From Bacillota bacterium (GTDB lineage Bacteria; Bacillota; UBA4882; UBA8346): DNA of 56,075 nt. Both the position numbers and the translations under genes were made by a program. Of the stretch, positions 1 to 9,053 are shown one piece after another (position 1 is the first letter of the stretch; the number at the start of each line of letters is the position of its first letter). The DNA lies in assembly GCA_023429995.1 (NCBI GenBank), contig JAEZCE010000088.1:1-56075 (forward strand). The letters are read 5' to 3'. Below the pieces are notes generated by a model. That model saw only the letters and a list, made by a program, of their open reading frames with translations. It did no database searches and was not told the DNA's origin.

Positions 1-276
1 AATACGCGCGACGTACTAGAAACCCTGGATGAATAAAGGGAGGTTTGGAATCCGTAGGTTCCAAGCGGTGGATTCCATCGCGAATGAATACATTCGCGCG
101 GGCGCCGCCCCAACCCTTTGGTCCTGGTGGGTGTGGGAGGTAGGAACAGCCTCCCATCGACCCAAATAAACTTTAGATTTGTAACAGGAACAGAAAAATG
201 TTTTGCATTTAGCTTCCCGAAGCTGTTTTCTCATGCCCTTATCCAGTATCAACTAAATTTTAAGGAGGTTCATCTC
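1..276. other. Untranslated leader-like region with several hairpins
   Basis: I see no convincing gene here. Three inverted repeats follow one another: GGAATCC (47-53) with GGATTCC (70-76), CGCGAATG (79-86) with CATTCGCG (91-98), and GGGAGG (135-140) with CCTCCC (150-155). They could form a structured 5' leader for the small gene at 277, or be the 3' region of an upstream gene outside the window. No poly-T run follows any of them, so they are not clear terminators. Confidence 0.3.
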
Positions 277-531
277 ATGGCCGACTTCGAATTTACCATT
301 ACCGAAAGCGATTCTCCGGTTGATTTGGAAGAATATATCGATTATCTACTGTTTTCAAGAACTTCTCCAGGTATTGCCTAATCCGGTCCACCAGGAAATT
401 GTGACTGACGCGCGTGCGCGAACTTACCGGGTATGATCGGAACACTGGAAATGTTGCTGCCGCAGATTATTTACAGGCAGATATTGAAAGACGGATTGGG
501 GTTAAAGGAGTGGCTGGAAGATGAATATTAG
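277..531 (+). pseudogene. Broken small gene with intact ribosome site
   Basis: A strong ribosome site (TAAGGAGGT, 260-268) precedes an ATG at 277 that opens a 34-codon reading frame (MADFEFTITESD...) stopping at 381. Protein-like sequence continues in the other frames: one stretch reads QELLQVLPNPVHQEIV from about 353, and another, 433-531, reads MIGTLEMLLPQIIYRQ and ends in KEWLEDEY. The simplest reading is one small acidic protein of about 80 residues split by two frameshifts. I do not recognise the family. The alternatives are a genuine 34-residue peptide, or sequencing indels. It lies just upstream of an MCP gene, but nothing links the two. Confidence 0.35.
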
Positions 532-607
532 GTCCGAAAAATCATAGGCATTGAATTGCCGGAACATGAGATAACGGAGAGTAAGGAAAACGGCGAAAAT
601 TCATCTA

Positions 608-635
608 TCAAGCGATGTTCAGATGTTGCCGATGG
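608..635 (+). promoter_or_regulatory. Candidate sigma-28 (SigD-like) promoter before the MCP gene
   Basis: TCAA (608-611), a 16-base gap and GCCGATGG (628-635) resemble the motility sigma factor pattern TAAA-N15-GCCGATAT. The match is imperfect. The interest is that a very similar arrangement (TCAA-N15-GCCGATGT) lies before the second MCP gene at 54943. The predicted start of transcription would leave a very short leader before the ribosome site at 653-660. Confidence 0.25.
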
Positions 636-666
636 TGATGGTAGATGAAAAAGGGGAGGAATTATT

Positions 667-2289
667 TTGCAGCAGAAGATGAAACTAGGTACCCGGATTC
701 GCTTAGGTTTTGGTTGTATGTTGGCTATTTCGATTGTTTTAATTGTTGCATCACTGTATGGGATGAACGCCATCCGCTCAAAATTGCAGGAAGTATCCAT
801 GAATTCCCAAAAGATTAAATTAGTGAACGACATTCAAAAATCAATGTTGATAATTCGGCTGAATACACGGGGTGATTTAATATTTTCCGATTCCGCCACT
901 CTTGAATTGGAAAATAATGAGAGAATATCGGCCCGTTCCATATTGGATGAATCCCTGAAAGCTTTGGTAAAACTTTCCTTACATGAGGAAGAAAAGGCGA
1001 TTTTACAGAGTTTATTGGATAATATTGCCCGCGTACGGCCTATTAATAATCAAATAACCGATTTTATCAATGTCCGTAAAAATTCCGAAGCGGCTGCATT
1101 ATTGGCCGAGAAAGCCGATCCCATGAGCAGGGAAGGAACGGCCACGATGCAAAAAATTGCGACTTTAGCCGAAGAAAGAAATGCTGAAGTCAATCAGAGC
1201 GCTTTACAAAGTTACTATAATTTTTATAGATTATTGCTGATATTAGGGATTGTTTGTCTCCTCTTAAGCTTATTCCTGGCTTACTTGATTACTCGAAGTA
1301 TCACCAAACCAATCCAAAAGATTGCCAACTCTCTCGCTGAGGGAGGGCAGCAGGTTGCGGCGGCTTCTAACCAACTATCAGCCTCAGCCCAGCAACTGTC
1401 CCAGGGAAGCGCCGAGCAAGCATCGGCAATCGAAGAAACATCCTCGACTTTGCAGGAAGCGGCTTCAATGTTTCATCAAAATACGGTCAATACCCAACAA
1501 GCCTCGCAACTTTCCGAACAGGCCAAGGAATCCGCAGAAAAGGGTAGTGCGGAGATGCAGGCCATGATGAACGCAATGGAGAAAATTAAAAAATCCAGCG
1601 ATGAGATTGCCAAGATTATTAAAGTCATTGATGATATCGCTTTTCAAACCAATATCCTGGCATTAAATGCTGCGATAGAAGCAGCTCGTGCTGGAGAAGC
1701 CGGAATGGGGTTTGCGGTTGTAGCCGAAGAAGTAAGAAATCTCGCCGGGCGGAGCGCCCAAGCGGCCAAAGACACGACTGCCATTATTGGAACAAATATT
1801 GATTTATCAATTGAAGGCGTGTCTGTTTCCCAAAGAGTAGGGGAAGCTCTGGCGGATATAACCGATCAGGCTAAAAAGGTCAGTGAACTCATGAGCGAGC
1901 TCGCCGCTGCCAGCCGGGAACAAGCTCAGGGAATAGAACAAGTCAATAAAGCGATGACCCAAATAGAGAGTGTGACTCAACAAAATGCTGCCAGCGCCGA
2001 AGAAAGCGCTTCAGCCGCTGAAGAATTAACCGCTCAAGCGGATAGTGTGAAGAAAATTGTGTTGGAGCTTTCGCAGCTGGTCAGCGGCACGGCGGAAGCC
2101 TTAAAGGCGGAGAGAGAGCAAGCCTCCGGGCATCCAATTCATCCTATCCATCATATTCAGCCGCTGGCGATGGATAAGGCCGGGCAGAAACAACACAATG
2201 AACGATTAACCGATCAAATGGAGAAAAAAACCAAAGTTGTGTCTCCGGAGGAGGTCATTCCGTTGGAAAAAGATCGGCACCCGTTTTAG
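667..2289 (+). CDS. Methyl-accepting chemotaxis protein
   Basis: This is a transmembrane chemoreceptor that signals to CheA through CheW. The 540 residues hold a membrane segment at about 13-32, an extracytoplasmic helical sensor at about 33-187 (four-helix-bundle type), a second membrane segment at about 188-210, a HAMP-like stretch (ITRSITKPIQKIA) and a long cytoplasmic coiled coil. The conserved hairpin tip is visible (DDIAFQTNILALNAAIEAA). The start is TTG, chosen because GGGGAGGA lies 6 bases upstream and because the N-terminus then aligns residue for residue with the second MCP at 55121 (LGxRIxLGFGC). No C-terminal CheR-tethering pentapeptide is seen. The ligand is unknown. A weak sigma-28-like promoter lies just upstream. 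Confidence 0.93.
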   Translation: MQQKMKLGTRIRLGFGCMLAISIVLIVASLYGMNAIRSKLQEVSMNSQKIKLVNDIQKSMLIIRLNTRGDLIFSDSATLELENNERISARSILDESLKALVKLSLHEEEKAILQSLLDNIARVRPINNQITDFINVRKNSEAAALLAEKADPMSREGTATMQKIATLAEERNAEVNQSALQSYYNFYRLLLILGIVCLLLSLFLAYLITRSITKPIQKIANSLAEGGQQVAAASNQLSASAQQLSQGSAEQASAIEETSSTLQEAASMFHQNTVNTQQASQLSEQAKESAEKGSAEMQAMMNAMEKIKKSSDEIAKIIKVIDDIAFQTNILALNAAIEAARAGEAGMGFAVVAEEVRNLAGRSAQAAKDTTAIIGTNIDLSIEGVSVSQRVGEALADITDQAKKVSELMSELAAASREQAQGIEQVNKAMTQIESVTQQNAASAEESASAAEELTAQADSVKKIVLELSQLVSGTAEALKAEREQASGHPIHPIHHIQPLAMDKAGQKQHNERLTDQMEKKTKVVSPEEVIPLEKDRHPF

Positions 2290-2395
2290 AAAATATTGTT
2301 ACGGATTGTTTCATAGTTAATCCGAAGCTTCCCTGAAAGTACTTTAAATTCAATACAATATTCCCCCCACTTATACAATCGTTTTCGAAAAATAA

Positions 2396-2424
2396 AATCC
2401 CCTGCTTTTACGGTGCAGGGGATT
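2396..2424. terminator. Hairpin after the MCP gene, possible terminator
   Basis: AATCCCCTGC (2396-2405) pairs perfectly with GCAGGGGATT (2415-2424) around a 9-base loop. On the + strand it is followed only by a weak T-rich run (GATTTTATG). On the - strand the run after the stem is T-richer, so it may work in either direction. Confidence 0.55.
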
Positions 2425-2671
2425 GATTTTATGAAATAGATGATTCAAGGAGTTTTCACTTTTGCGTTAAGCGGTGGTCGGTGTTCCGGCTGTTGCGCCG
2501 TTTGCCATGGGCGCATCTTTGATATCCTCATAGAATCCAAAAGTCCTTTCATGCATGTTGAAATCGATTCCAAATGGCTAATTATAGCAAGAAATCCTGG
2601 AGATGCCATGAATCATCGGAAAAAGGTCCGGCAAAGATAGGATGGGAGTCAAATTTTTTTGGGAGGTTATC
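2425..2671. other. Gap without a supported gene
   Basis: An ATG-opened frame of 66 codons (2440-2640) exists but has no ribosome site and an atypical composition rich in Cys and Ser, so I do not call it. Nothing else is recognised before the small gene at 2672. Confidence 0.3.
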
Positions 2672-2854
2672 ATGTCGGACCAGGAAAAGAATAAAACGGA
2701 GCGGGGAATCGGGATTCATGGGGCGGATATCAATCAGCAAACGGATTTTGAATTAGGGTCCCTCGTCGACCTCAGTGGAATCGGCCCTGCATCCAGTCAA
2801 GAGTTTTTAGAAGAAATGAGCAGTAATATTGCGAAAATGCGCGAAGAAAGCTGA
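2672..2854 (+). CDS. Small hypothetical protein, 60 residues
   Basis: The frame opens at ATG 2672 behind a good ribosome site (GGGAGG, 2661-2666). The product is acidic, begins MSDQEKNKTERG and contains a Gly/Asp-rich middle (SLVDLSGIGPASSQ) and a helical, charged end (EFLEEMSSNIAKMREES). It has no signal peptide, membrane segment or metal motif. I do not recognise the family. It ends 85 bases before the LacI-type gene, with the repressor's operator in between, so it is probably not part of that operon. The strong ribosome site and coding-like composition are the only support. Confidence 0.5.
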   Translation: MSDQEKNKTERGIGIHGADINQQTDFELGSLVDLSGIGPASSQEFLEEMSSNIAKMREES

Positions 2855-2915
2855 AAAAAATTTTCCAGGGAAGGAGGAATTTACTTTTTTCCAGCGAATT
2901 TTGTCATTATAAAAT

Positions 2916-2927
2916 CGTAACGTTACG
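2916..2927. promoter_or_regulatory. LacI-family operator upstream of the repressor gene
   Basis: CGTAACGTTACG is a perfect 12-base palindrome with the central CG typical of LacI-family sites. The same sequence with the same flanks (AATCGTAACGTTACGGAT) recurs at 3945-3956 before the transporter gene. It lies only 12 bases before the repressor start codon, over the initiation region, which suggests autoregulation. Confidence 0.8.
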
Positions 2928-2939
2928 GATGGTTGAAAA

Positions 2940-3926
2940 ATGGTTAATATTAAGAATGTGGCCAAAAAAGCCGGGGTTTCACCGACAACCGCATCATGCG
3001 CCTTGAACAACCGGGCGGGTGTGAAGCCCGAAACCGTGGAAAAAGTTTTGCAAGCGGCGCGGGAATTAAACTACATTCCCAATTCTTTGGCCCAAAGTTT
3101 TCGAAACGGGAGATCCAACACCATTGCGGTGATTACCCATGAGAACTTGGAAGATTACAGTATTTTCTCATTGGAATTGATGGGTATTATTTTAAAAGCC
3201 AGAGAATTGAACTATGATGTACTTGTCAAATCCCTGCCTCAAAACTCGGAGTTGTACAGCAACGAAATGGTACAGATTATTAATGGTAGAAAGGCCGATG
3301 GTGTTATTTTGCTGGGGAACGGTTTTGAGAACTTGATTAATCAATTCAAAACCGAGATTCATAAAATGGTTTTGTTGTCTTCCCATTCCCAGTCCGCTAT
3401 CAGCGAGGTCAATGTCAATGGTGAAAAGGGAATTTATACCATTACCGAGTATCTGATCAACAAAGGATACTCCAGGATCGGGTATCTGACATTCGCCTTG
3501 GAGACAACCGAAGAAGTGATCCGCGAAAGGGGGTATCGGAAAGCCCTGGCTGCTTATGGCTTATCCGGCGAAGAAAAAACGATTGCCTGCGGATATGATG
3601 GTAAGGCTATTTATAATGCCATTATCCAAATGGGTGCGGTCAATCCTCCGGAAGCAATTGTTTGCTGGAACGACGTACTTGCTTTACAGGTCATCAATGT
3701 ATTGCGGGATATGGGAAAGAAGATTCCGGACGATATTGCGGTAACCGGTTTTGACGATATCATTCAGGATTTAAACTATATTCCCCGTTTGACCACGATC
3801 AAACAACCCTTTACCGAAAAAGGGAAAAGCGCCATGCAGTTATTGGCCGACATTATCGGGAATAAAGTGAAAGGCCCTGTCAAGCAAGAAGTTGAATGCA
3901 GTTTGGTCGTCAGGGAATCGGCATAA
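2940..3926 (+). CDS. LacI-family transcriptional regulator
   Basis: This 328-residue repressor has an N-terminal helix-turn-helix (VNIKNVAKKAGVSPTTASCA, residues 2-21) and hinge helix region to about residue 60, then a periplasmic-binding-protein-like sugar sensor domain (signature near the end, IAVTGFDD). It should repress the downstream transporter and glycosidase genes until an oligosaccharide or sugar binds. Length and architecture are normal for the family. The ATG at 2940 is chosen for the canonical N-terminus. Its ribosome site is poor, and the operator occupies the place where one would expect it. The effector is not deducible, though the downstream genes point to arabinose-containing sugars. 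Confidence 0.93.
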   Translation: MVNIKNVAKKAGVSPTTASCALNNRAGVKPETVEKVLQAARELNYIPNSLAQSFRNGRSNTIAVITHENLEDYSIFSLELMGIILKARELNYDVLVKSLPQNSELYSNEMVQIINGRKADGVILLGNGFENLINQFKTEIHKMVLLSSHSQSAISEVNVNGEKGIYTITEYLINKGYSRIGYLTFALETTEEVIRERGYRKALAAYGLSGEEKTIACGYDGKAIYNAIIQMGAVNPPEAIVCWNDVLALQVINVLRDMGKKIPDDIAVTGFDDIIQDLNYIPRLTTIKQPFTEKGKSAMQLLADIIGNKVKGPVKQEVECSLVVRESA

Positions 3927-3944
3927 TTTATTTTATCAGAAAAT

Positions 3945-3956
3945 CGTAACGTTACG
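3945..3956. promoter_or_regulatory. LacI-family operator upstream of the ABC transporter
   Basis: This is the second identical copy of the CGTAACGTTACG palindrome, between the repressor gene and the solute-binding protein gene. Two identical sites bracketing the repressor gene allow joint control of both transcripts, and possibly looping. Confidence 0.8.
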
Positions 3957-3989
3957 GATTGCCAATTGATGAAAAGGAGAGGAAGAGTA

Positions 3990-5240
3990 ATGAAGAAAAA
4001 AAGTTTTTTAAGCGTCTTATGGGTTGCTGTCCTTATCTTGACGTCCTGTTTATCCTATGCTGCGGATCAAAAGGTAGTGCTGACGTATTGGAATGGCTTT
4101 ACAGGTCCGGACCGACCGGCCCTTGAAGCTTTGGTTGATAAATTTAATAAAATCAATTCCAAGATTGAAATTAAAATGGATATTATGCCTTGGGACAGTT
4201 TATATCAAAAGTTGGCCTCCGCCCTCGCCACCGGACAAGGGCCTGACATTGTGGCTTTTGCCACCGAACGAATCGGAACCTATGCCAAACCGGGAGCGAT
4301 CGTTCCGTTAAATGACTTGTACAACGGACCCAAGGGGATTGATCCGAAGATTCTTCCCAAAGCCTTGAATGATAACATGAAATATAACGGGAAGTACTAC
4401 GGCGCACCCTTGAATTTCGCCACCTTGCTTCTGTATTACAATAAAGATTTATTTCAGCGGGCGGGCCTCGATCCGGAAAAGCCGCCCAAAGACTGGAACG
4501 AGTTGAAAGAATATGCCGTCAAACTCACCAAAGAATCCAATGGAAAAGTGGAACAATATGGATTCGGCATCGCTACCCGGGAAACCATTCCGATGTGGCC
4601 GATTCTGATTTGGGGAAATGGCGGAGACTTCATCAACTATCGCGCCAAAACATCGGTGATCAATAGTGAAAAGACGGTCAAAGCCGTCGAGTATTTCACG
4701 GATTTAATCCTCAAAAAACATATTTCTCCTCCCGTACTTGCCGGAGCGGAAGTCGATAAACTATTCGAATCGCAAAAAGCCGCCATGTATATGTGCGGAC
4801 CTTGGGCCGTCAACGGCTTCAAGCAAGCCAAAATTAATTTCGGAGTGGCCCCCGTTCCGGCCGGTCCGGCAAAGTCGGTTACTTTGGGAACCGGTGTCGC
4901 GATGTGCCTGACCAAGAGTTCGAAACATAAAAAAGAAGTGTATGAGTTTTTCAAATACTGGAATTCAAAAGAATCCCAAATTTATTGGGCTTTAAATACC
5001 GGCTTTCCTCCGACAAGGACCGACTTAAGCCACGAGTCGGCCTTAAAAGCCAATCCGTATGTAGTCGCCTTCTCGTCAGTGTCCGACCAAGCCCAGTTTT
5101 ATCTGCAGCAACTTACCAATTTCGGCAAAATTGATACGGATGTGATTACGCCGGCCATGGAAAGAATTTTACTGGGTAAAATGACGGTAAAAGAATCGCT
5201 TGATAAAGCCGCCAGCCAAATGAACAAGATGCTGAAGTAA
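3990..5240 (+). CDS. Sugar ABC transporter solute-binding protein (AraN-like)
   Basis: This is an extracellular sugar-binding protein of the CUT1 type (MalE/AraN-like). The 416-residue product starts with a basic, hydrophobic signal segment ending in LTSC, a lipobox with Cys20, so it is probably a membrane-anchored lipoprotein. The family core is clear: VLTYWNGFTG near the N-terminus, ATGQGPDIVAF, and KYYGAPLNFATLLLYYNK. The ATG at 3990 is chosen because AGGAGAGG (3975-3982) lies just upstream; an earlier TTG has no ribosome site. It is the first transporter gene after the operator. With GH51 downstream, arabino-oligosaccharides are a reasonable substrate guess, not a proven one. Confidence 0.9.
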   Translation: MKKKSFLSVLWVAVLILTSCLSYAADQKVVLTYWNGFTGPDRPALEALVDKFNKINSKIEIKMDIMPWDSLYQKLASALATGQGPDIVAFATERIGTYAKPGAIVPLNDLYNGPKGIDPKILPKALNDNMKYNGKYYGAPLNFATLLLYYNKDLFQRAGLDPEKPPKDWNELKEYAVKLTKESNGKVEQYGFGIATRETIPMWPILIWGNGGDFINYRAKTSVINSEKTVKAVEYFTDLILKKHISPPVLAGAEVDKLFESQKAAMYMCGPWAVNGFKQAKINFGVAPVPAGPAKSVTLGTGVAMCLTKSSKHKKEVYEFFKYWNSKESQIYWALNTGFPPTRTDLSHESALKANPYVVAFSSVSDQAQFYLQQLTNFGKIDTDVITPAMERILLGKMTVKESLDKAASQMNKMLK

Positions 5241-5328
5241 TCATTTTTGATGCACCGGGAGCGGCCGCGCTTAGTAAAGCCTTTCCCGGTTGCCCTTCTC
5301 AATTAAGTTATTGGAAACGGGTGGTAAT

Positions 5329-6231
5329 ATGAAAGAGCTTACAGCAAAAAGAAACAGCTTGTTTCGTGATCCCAATAAAGTAGGGTATTTATTCATTCTC
5401 CCGAGTATGGCGATTTTCGCGGTTTTTGTATTTGTACCGTTGCTGGTTTCCGCCTTGTTCAGCGTATTTGATTTCGATATGATGGGAAATAACATCCGGT
5501 TCATCGGGATTGACAATTATCTGAAATTATTGGGTGATGAACGTTTTTGGAACTCGCTGCTCAATACCTTGTATTATGCAGCCGGAACTGTCCCTCTGCA
5601 GGTTGTTGTTTCGTTGATGGTGGCCTTGGCGGTATCCCGCCGCACTTTTTTTACAACATTTTGCCGGTCGGTCTTCTTTTTACCGGCAATCGGTTCCATG
5701 ACCATCATCTCAATCATATGGACTTTTTTACTGGATAACAATATTGGAATCATCGCCCATTATCTGAATCTTCTGGGGATTCCCACCATTGCCTGGCTAC
5801 AAGACCCGGTTTGGGCGATGCCGGCTATCATGATGGTCAGTATTTGGAAAAGTTTTGGATTTAACATGGTGATCATTTTAGCCGGTTTACTTGGCATCCC
5901 CGATTCCTATTATGAATCCGCCAGTATTGACGGAGCCAAAAGGGTGACCCAGTTTTTCAAAATCACGCTGCCCATGCTCATCCCGACTTTGGGATTTGTG
6001 CTGATCACCTCGATTATCAGTTCTTTTCAAGTGTTTGATCAGGTGTTTGTGATGACCAAGGGTGGACCGCTTTTCAAAACAGAAACCATGGTCCAATATA
6101 TTTATCATGTGGGCTTTGAAGGATTCGAGATGGGGTATGCGTCGGCTTTGGCTGAAATTTTATTCGTAATTATCTTGCTTTTTTCAACCTCAATGTTTAA
6201 ACGGTTACGTCAGGATGAGCAAATTTACTAA
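5329..6231 (+). CDS. Sugar ABC transporter permease (AraP/MalF-like)
   Basis: This is one of two inner-membrane channel subunits of the CUT1 transporter. The 300 residues hold six predicted membrane segments, the first at about residues 15-40 (VGYLFILPSMAIFAVFVFVP), and the EAA loop that docks the ATPase (YESASIDGAKRVTQFFKITLPML). The start at 5329 is preceded only by a moderate ribosome site (GGGTGG). The gene follows the binding protein after 88 bases, and its 3' end is followed closely by the second permease. No ATPase gene is in the operon, so a shared MsmX-type ATPase encoded elsewhere is likely. Confidence 0.92.
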   Translation: MKELTAKRNSLFRDPNKVGYLFILPSMAIFAVFVFVPLLVSALFSVFDFDMMGNNIRFIGIDNYLKLLGDERFWNSLLNTLYYAAGTVPLQVVVSLMVALAVSRRTFFTTFCRSVFFLPAIGSMTIISIIWTFLLDNNIGIIAHYLNLLGIPTIAWLQDPVWAMPAIMMVSIWKSFGFNMVIILAGLLGIPDSYYESASIDGAKRVTQFFKITLPMLIPTLGFVLITSIISSFQVFDQVFVMTKGGPLFKTETMVQYIYHVGFEGFEMGYASALAEILFVIILLFSTSMFKRLRQDEQIY

Positions 6232-6247
6232 AGGGGGAGGACCAAAA

Positions 6248-7078
6248 GTGGTTAAAAGCAACATCCCCATCCTTCAATGGGTGAGAAATATTTTCTTGAT
6301 TATCCTGGTTGCAATTACGGTTTACCCGTTTATCTGGATGGTGGTTACTTCATTTAAGTTTGAGGGGGATATCGTAAAATTTCCTCCCGCCTTATGGGCC
6401 AACCGTTTTACTTTTGAAGCTTATCAGGGCATTTGGCGGCGGATTCCTTTCTTGCTTTTTTATAAGAATTCCTTGATTTTTGCCGGAGGGGTAACCGTCT
6501 TTTCTTTGCTTTTCGATTCCATGGCCGGTTATGCCTTTGCGCGGCTCCGTTTTAAAGGCAAGAATGTTTTATTCATCCTGGTCTTAAGCACCTTGATGAT
6601 TCCATTTCAGGTTACGATGATTCCGTTGTTTGTCGAGTTGTTCAAGTTTAATATTTTAAATACATACTGGGGATTAATCCTTCCCCGAGCTACCAACGCT
6701 TTCGGTATCTTCATGATGAGGCAGTTTTTCATAACCCTGCCCAAGGATTTGGAAGAAGCCGCCCGGGTGGATGGCTGCAGCGAATTTGGGATTTACCGCA
6801 AAATCATGTTGCCCCTTTGCATGCCGGCTCTTGCTTCCCTGGGTATTTTTCATTTCATGTTCAATTGGAATGACTTGCTCTATCCGTTGTTGTTTACAAA
6901 TACGGTGGAGATGAGACCGCTTCCGGCGGGATTGGCGCTGTTTATGGGGCAACATGTAATCGAATACGCCATTTTAATGGCAGGTTCTTGTTTAGCGATT
7001 GCCCCCTTGTTTTTTGCCTATATGTTTTCTCAAAAATACTTTACCAAAGGGATTGCCATGACGGGAATCAAAGGTTAA
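6248..7078 (+). CDS. Sugar ABC transporter permease (AraQ/MalG-like)
   Basis: This is the second membrane subunit of the same transporter, 276 residues with six membrane segments. It carries the EAA loop (LEEAARVDGCSEFGIYRKIM) and the typical C-terminus ending in KYFTKGIAMTGIKG. A longer frame begins at ATG 6215 inside the previous gene, but GGGGGAGG at 6233-6240 sits 7 bases before GTG 6248, so I take the GTG start. The two permeases are 16 bases apart and surely co-transcribed. The gene downstream encodes a cytoplasmic arabinofuranosidase, consistent with import of intact oligosaccharides. Confidence 0.92.
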   Translation: MVKSNIPILQWVRNIFLIILVAITVYPFIWMVVTSFKFEGDIVKFPPALWANRFTFEAYQGIWRRIPFLLFYKNSLIFAGGVTVFSLLFDSMAGYAFARLRFKGKNVLFILVLSTLMIPFQVTMIPLFVELFKFNILNTYWGLILPRATNAFGIFMMRQFFITLPKDLEEAARVDGCSEFGIYRKIMLPLCMPALASLGIFHFMFNWNDLLYPLLFTNTVEMRPLPAGLALFMGQHVIEYAILMAGSCLAIAPLFFAYMFSQKYFTKGIAMTGIKG

Positions 7079-7089
7079 TTCGGAGGCTT

Positions 7090-9024
7090 ATGATAAAAAT
7101 GGATAAACTACAAGTTAAAGTGGAAATTGATGCCGCTAAAAAAATTGCAGAAGTGAGTCCCCTCATATTCGGCAATTTCATTGAATTCATTCAAGATTGC
7201 ATCGACGGCGGGATGTGGGCGGAACTCCTGGTAAACCGGGGATTTGAAAATGTTGATCAAAACAATGACGGGGTATCGGATCCGTGGTACCCGACGGGAT
7301 TCAATGATATCGGCAGTTACATTATGGATGAGCAAGATTGCTTCAATTCAAAATACTCCCAACGGATTGAAGTCATCAATCATTACGGGGGCTACCGGGG
7401 AATCGCCCAAAACGGCATCCACTTGGAGAAGAATGAAACCTATCATGGCTCTCTATGGGTAAAAGCCACGCAGTTAAAGGGCGAGATCCAAATCCGGCTC
7501 AAATCCTTATCTCAAATGCAACTGCTTTTTACCAAGGTTATTACGGTCAAGGATAATGGCTGGAATCAATATGAGTATACCTTTGAATCCCGGACCGATA
7601 TAAGCGACGGGATATTCGAAATTGCTTTACATGGAACCGGCAGCTTATTACTGGATCAAGTTTCTTTAATGCCCCACAGCGCCGTGGATGGAGTATGGAA
7701 GGAAGTCGTTCAGGCCACGAAGGATTTAAAACCGGGAATGATGCGTTTTCCGGGCGGATGCTTTGCCGATTGTTATGATTGGGAAGATGGTATCGGTTTC
7801 AAGGATAACCGTCCAACCAAGGAAAATATCCATTGGAAAGGCAATGAGGAGAATAATTTCGGAACCGATGAATTTATCAAGTTTTGCCGGAATACCGGAT
7901 GCGAACCCTTGATTTGTGTAAATTTCGGCGCCGGAACGCCGGAAGAAGCCGCTAACTGGGTAGAGTATTGCAATGGTTCTTTGGAAACCAAGTACGGTAA
8001 ACTTCGGGCGGACAACGGCCATCCTGAACCCTATCAAGTTCAATACTGGGATATCGGAAATGAAACATTCGGCGATTGGGAAATAGGCCATTGCAGTTCG
8101 GCGGAGTTTGCCCAAAAATATCTACATTTTTACAGGGCCATGAAAGAAAAAGATCCTGGAATTCAAATTATCGCCTGCGGAGGAGAAGGGAATGATTTTT
8201 CCCAGGAGTGGAACCGCACCCTCTTAAAAGTTACCGGCGGAGCTTTGGACCGTATCGCGCTGCATTTTTATGCTCCCAAACTTGGAGCGGTTGCTTGGGA
8301 TAATCAACAGGTTTATTACGGAACCGTGGGAGCGGTCAAAAAATATGAACAGATAGTTCAAGATACGGCCCAATCCATCCGGGAAACCGCCGCTCCGGAG
8401 AATATCAAAATCGCCGTCACCGAATGGAATACCATGTATAACAATTCTTCTTACCGGGAGCATACTTTAGAGGCGGCCATCTTTAACGCCGGGATGTTGA
8501 ATATGTTTTTAAGAAACAGCGCTCTGATTGATATCGGCAACTTTTCCGATTTGGTAAACGGTTGGCAGGGCGGCTGCATCCGCAGTTACCATGGTAAAGT
8601 ATACCGGACCGCCAGTTACTATGTTTTGAAATTATATGCCAATTCGGATCTCCAAGATATTGTGGACTCACGGGCGCAAAGTGAAACTTACGATATTGAA
8701 GCGGTGGGTCATGTTGTCGGGTTAAAAGAAGTCCCTTATGTCGATATCGTGTCCGGCCTGAATGCCGCGAATGAATTGGTTGTTTTTGTTGTCAACCGTC
8801 ACCTTGAACAAGAGGCGAGCTTGCATTTGAATATTAAAGCCGCCGCAGTAAAAAGGGATATCCGGATTTCCGAAATCACTTCGGCCAATTCGTATGATAT
8901 CAATACTGCCGAACAGGAGTTGGTACGGATCAAGGATTCGCTGATCCCCTGGGAAGGCCTTGGGCAGGAACTGACTGTTCCTCCATGCTCCCTCCGGCGC
9001 TTTATCATACCGCTAGACAAGTAA
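7090..9024 (+). CDS. GH51 alpha-L-arabinofuranosidase, intracellular
   Basis: The enzyme removes terminal arabinofuranose from arabino- or arabinoxylo-oligosaccharides by a retaining mechanism. In the 644 residues the acid/base Glu325 lies in WDIGNETFG and the nucleophile Glu445 in VTEWN. The TIM-barrel start (PLIFGNFIEF) is interrupted by a beta-rich insert at about residues 65-205 that resembles a CBM4/9 jelly roll, the arrangement seen in the plant- and actinobacterial-type GH51 group rather than the short AbfA form. There is no signal peptide, so it should act in the cytoplasm on imported sugar. CGGAGG (7081-7086) lies 3 bases before ATG 7090 and 12 before ATG 7099, so the exact start is uncertain. 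Confidence 0.9.
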   Translation: MIKMDKLQVKVEIDAAKKIAEVSPLIFGNFIEFIQDCIDGGMWAELLVNRGFENVDQNNDGVSDPWYPTGFNDIGSYIMDEQDCFNSKYSQRIEVINHYGGYRGIAQNGIHLEKNETYHGSLWVKATQLKGEIQIRLKSLSQMQLLFTKVITVKDNGWNQYEYTFESRTDISDGIFEIALHGTGSLLLDQVSLMPHSAVDGVWKEVVQATKDLKPGMMRFPGGCFADCYDWEDGIGFKDNRPTKENIHWKGNEENNFGTDEFIKFCRNTGCEPLICVNFGAGTPEEAANWVEYCNGSLETKYGKLRADNGHPEPYQVQYWDIGNETFGDWEIGHCSSAEFAQKYLHFYRAMKEKDPGIQIIACGGEGNDFSQEWNRTLLKVTGGALDRIALHFYAPKLGAVAWDNQQVYYGTVGAVKKYEQIVQDTAQSIRETAAPENIKIAVTEWNTMYNNSSYREHTLEAAIFNAGMLNMFLRNSALIDIGNFSDLVNGWQGGCIRSYHGKVYRTASYYVLKLYANSDLQDIVDSRAQSETYDIEAVGHVVGLKEVPYVDIVSGLNAANELVVFVVNRHLEQEASLHLNIKAAAVKRDIRISEITSANSYDINTAEQELVRIKDSLIPWEGLGQELTVPPCSLRRFIIPLDK

Positions 9025-9053
9025 AGTAACGACTGATGGGGGAGAAAGAAGCT

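Noticed and set aside
2440..2640. 66-codon frame after the first MCP
   Set aside because: No ribosome site, odd composition, and it begins right behind a hairpin. Not supported as a gene.
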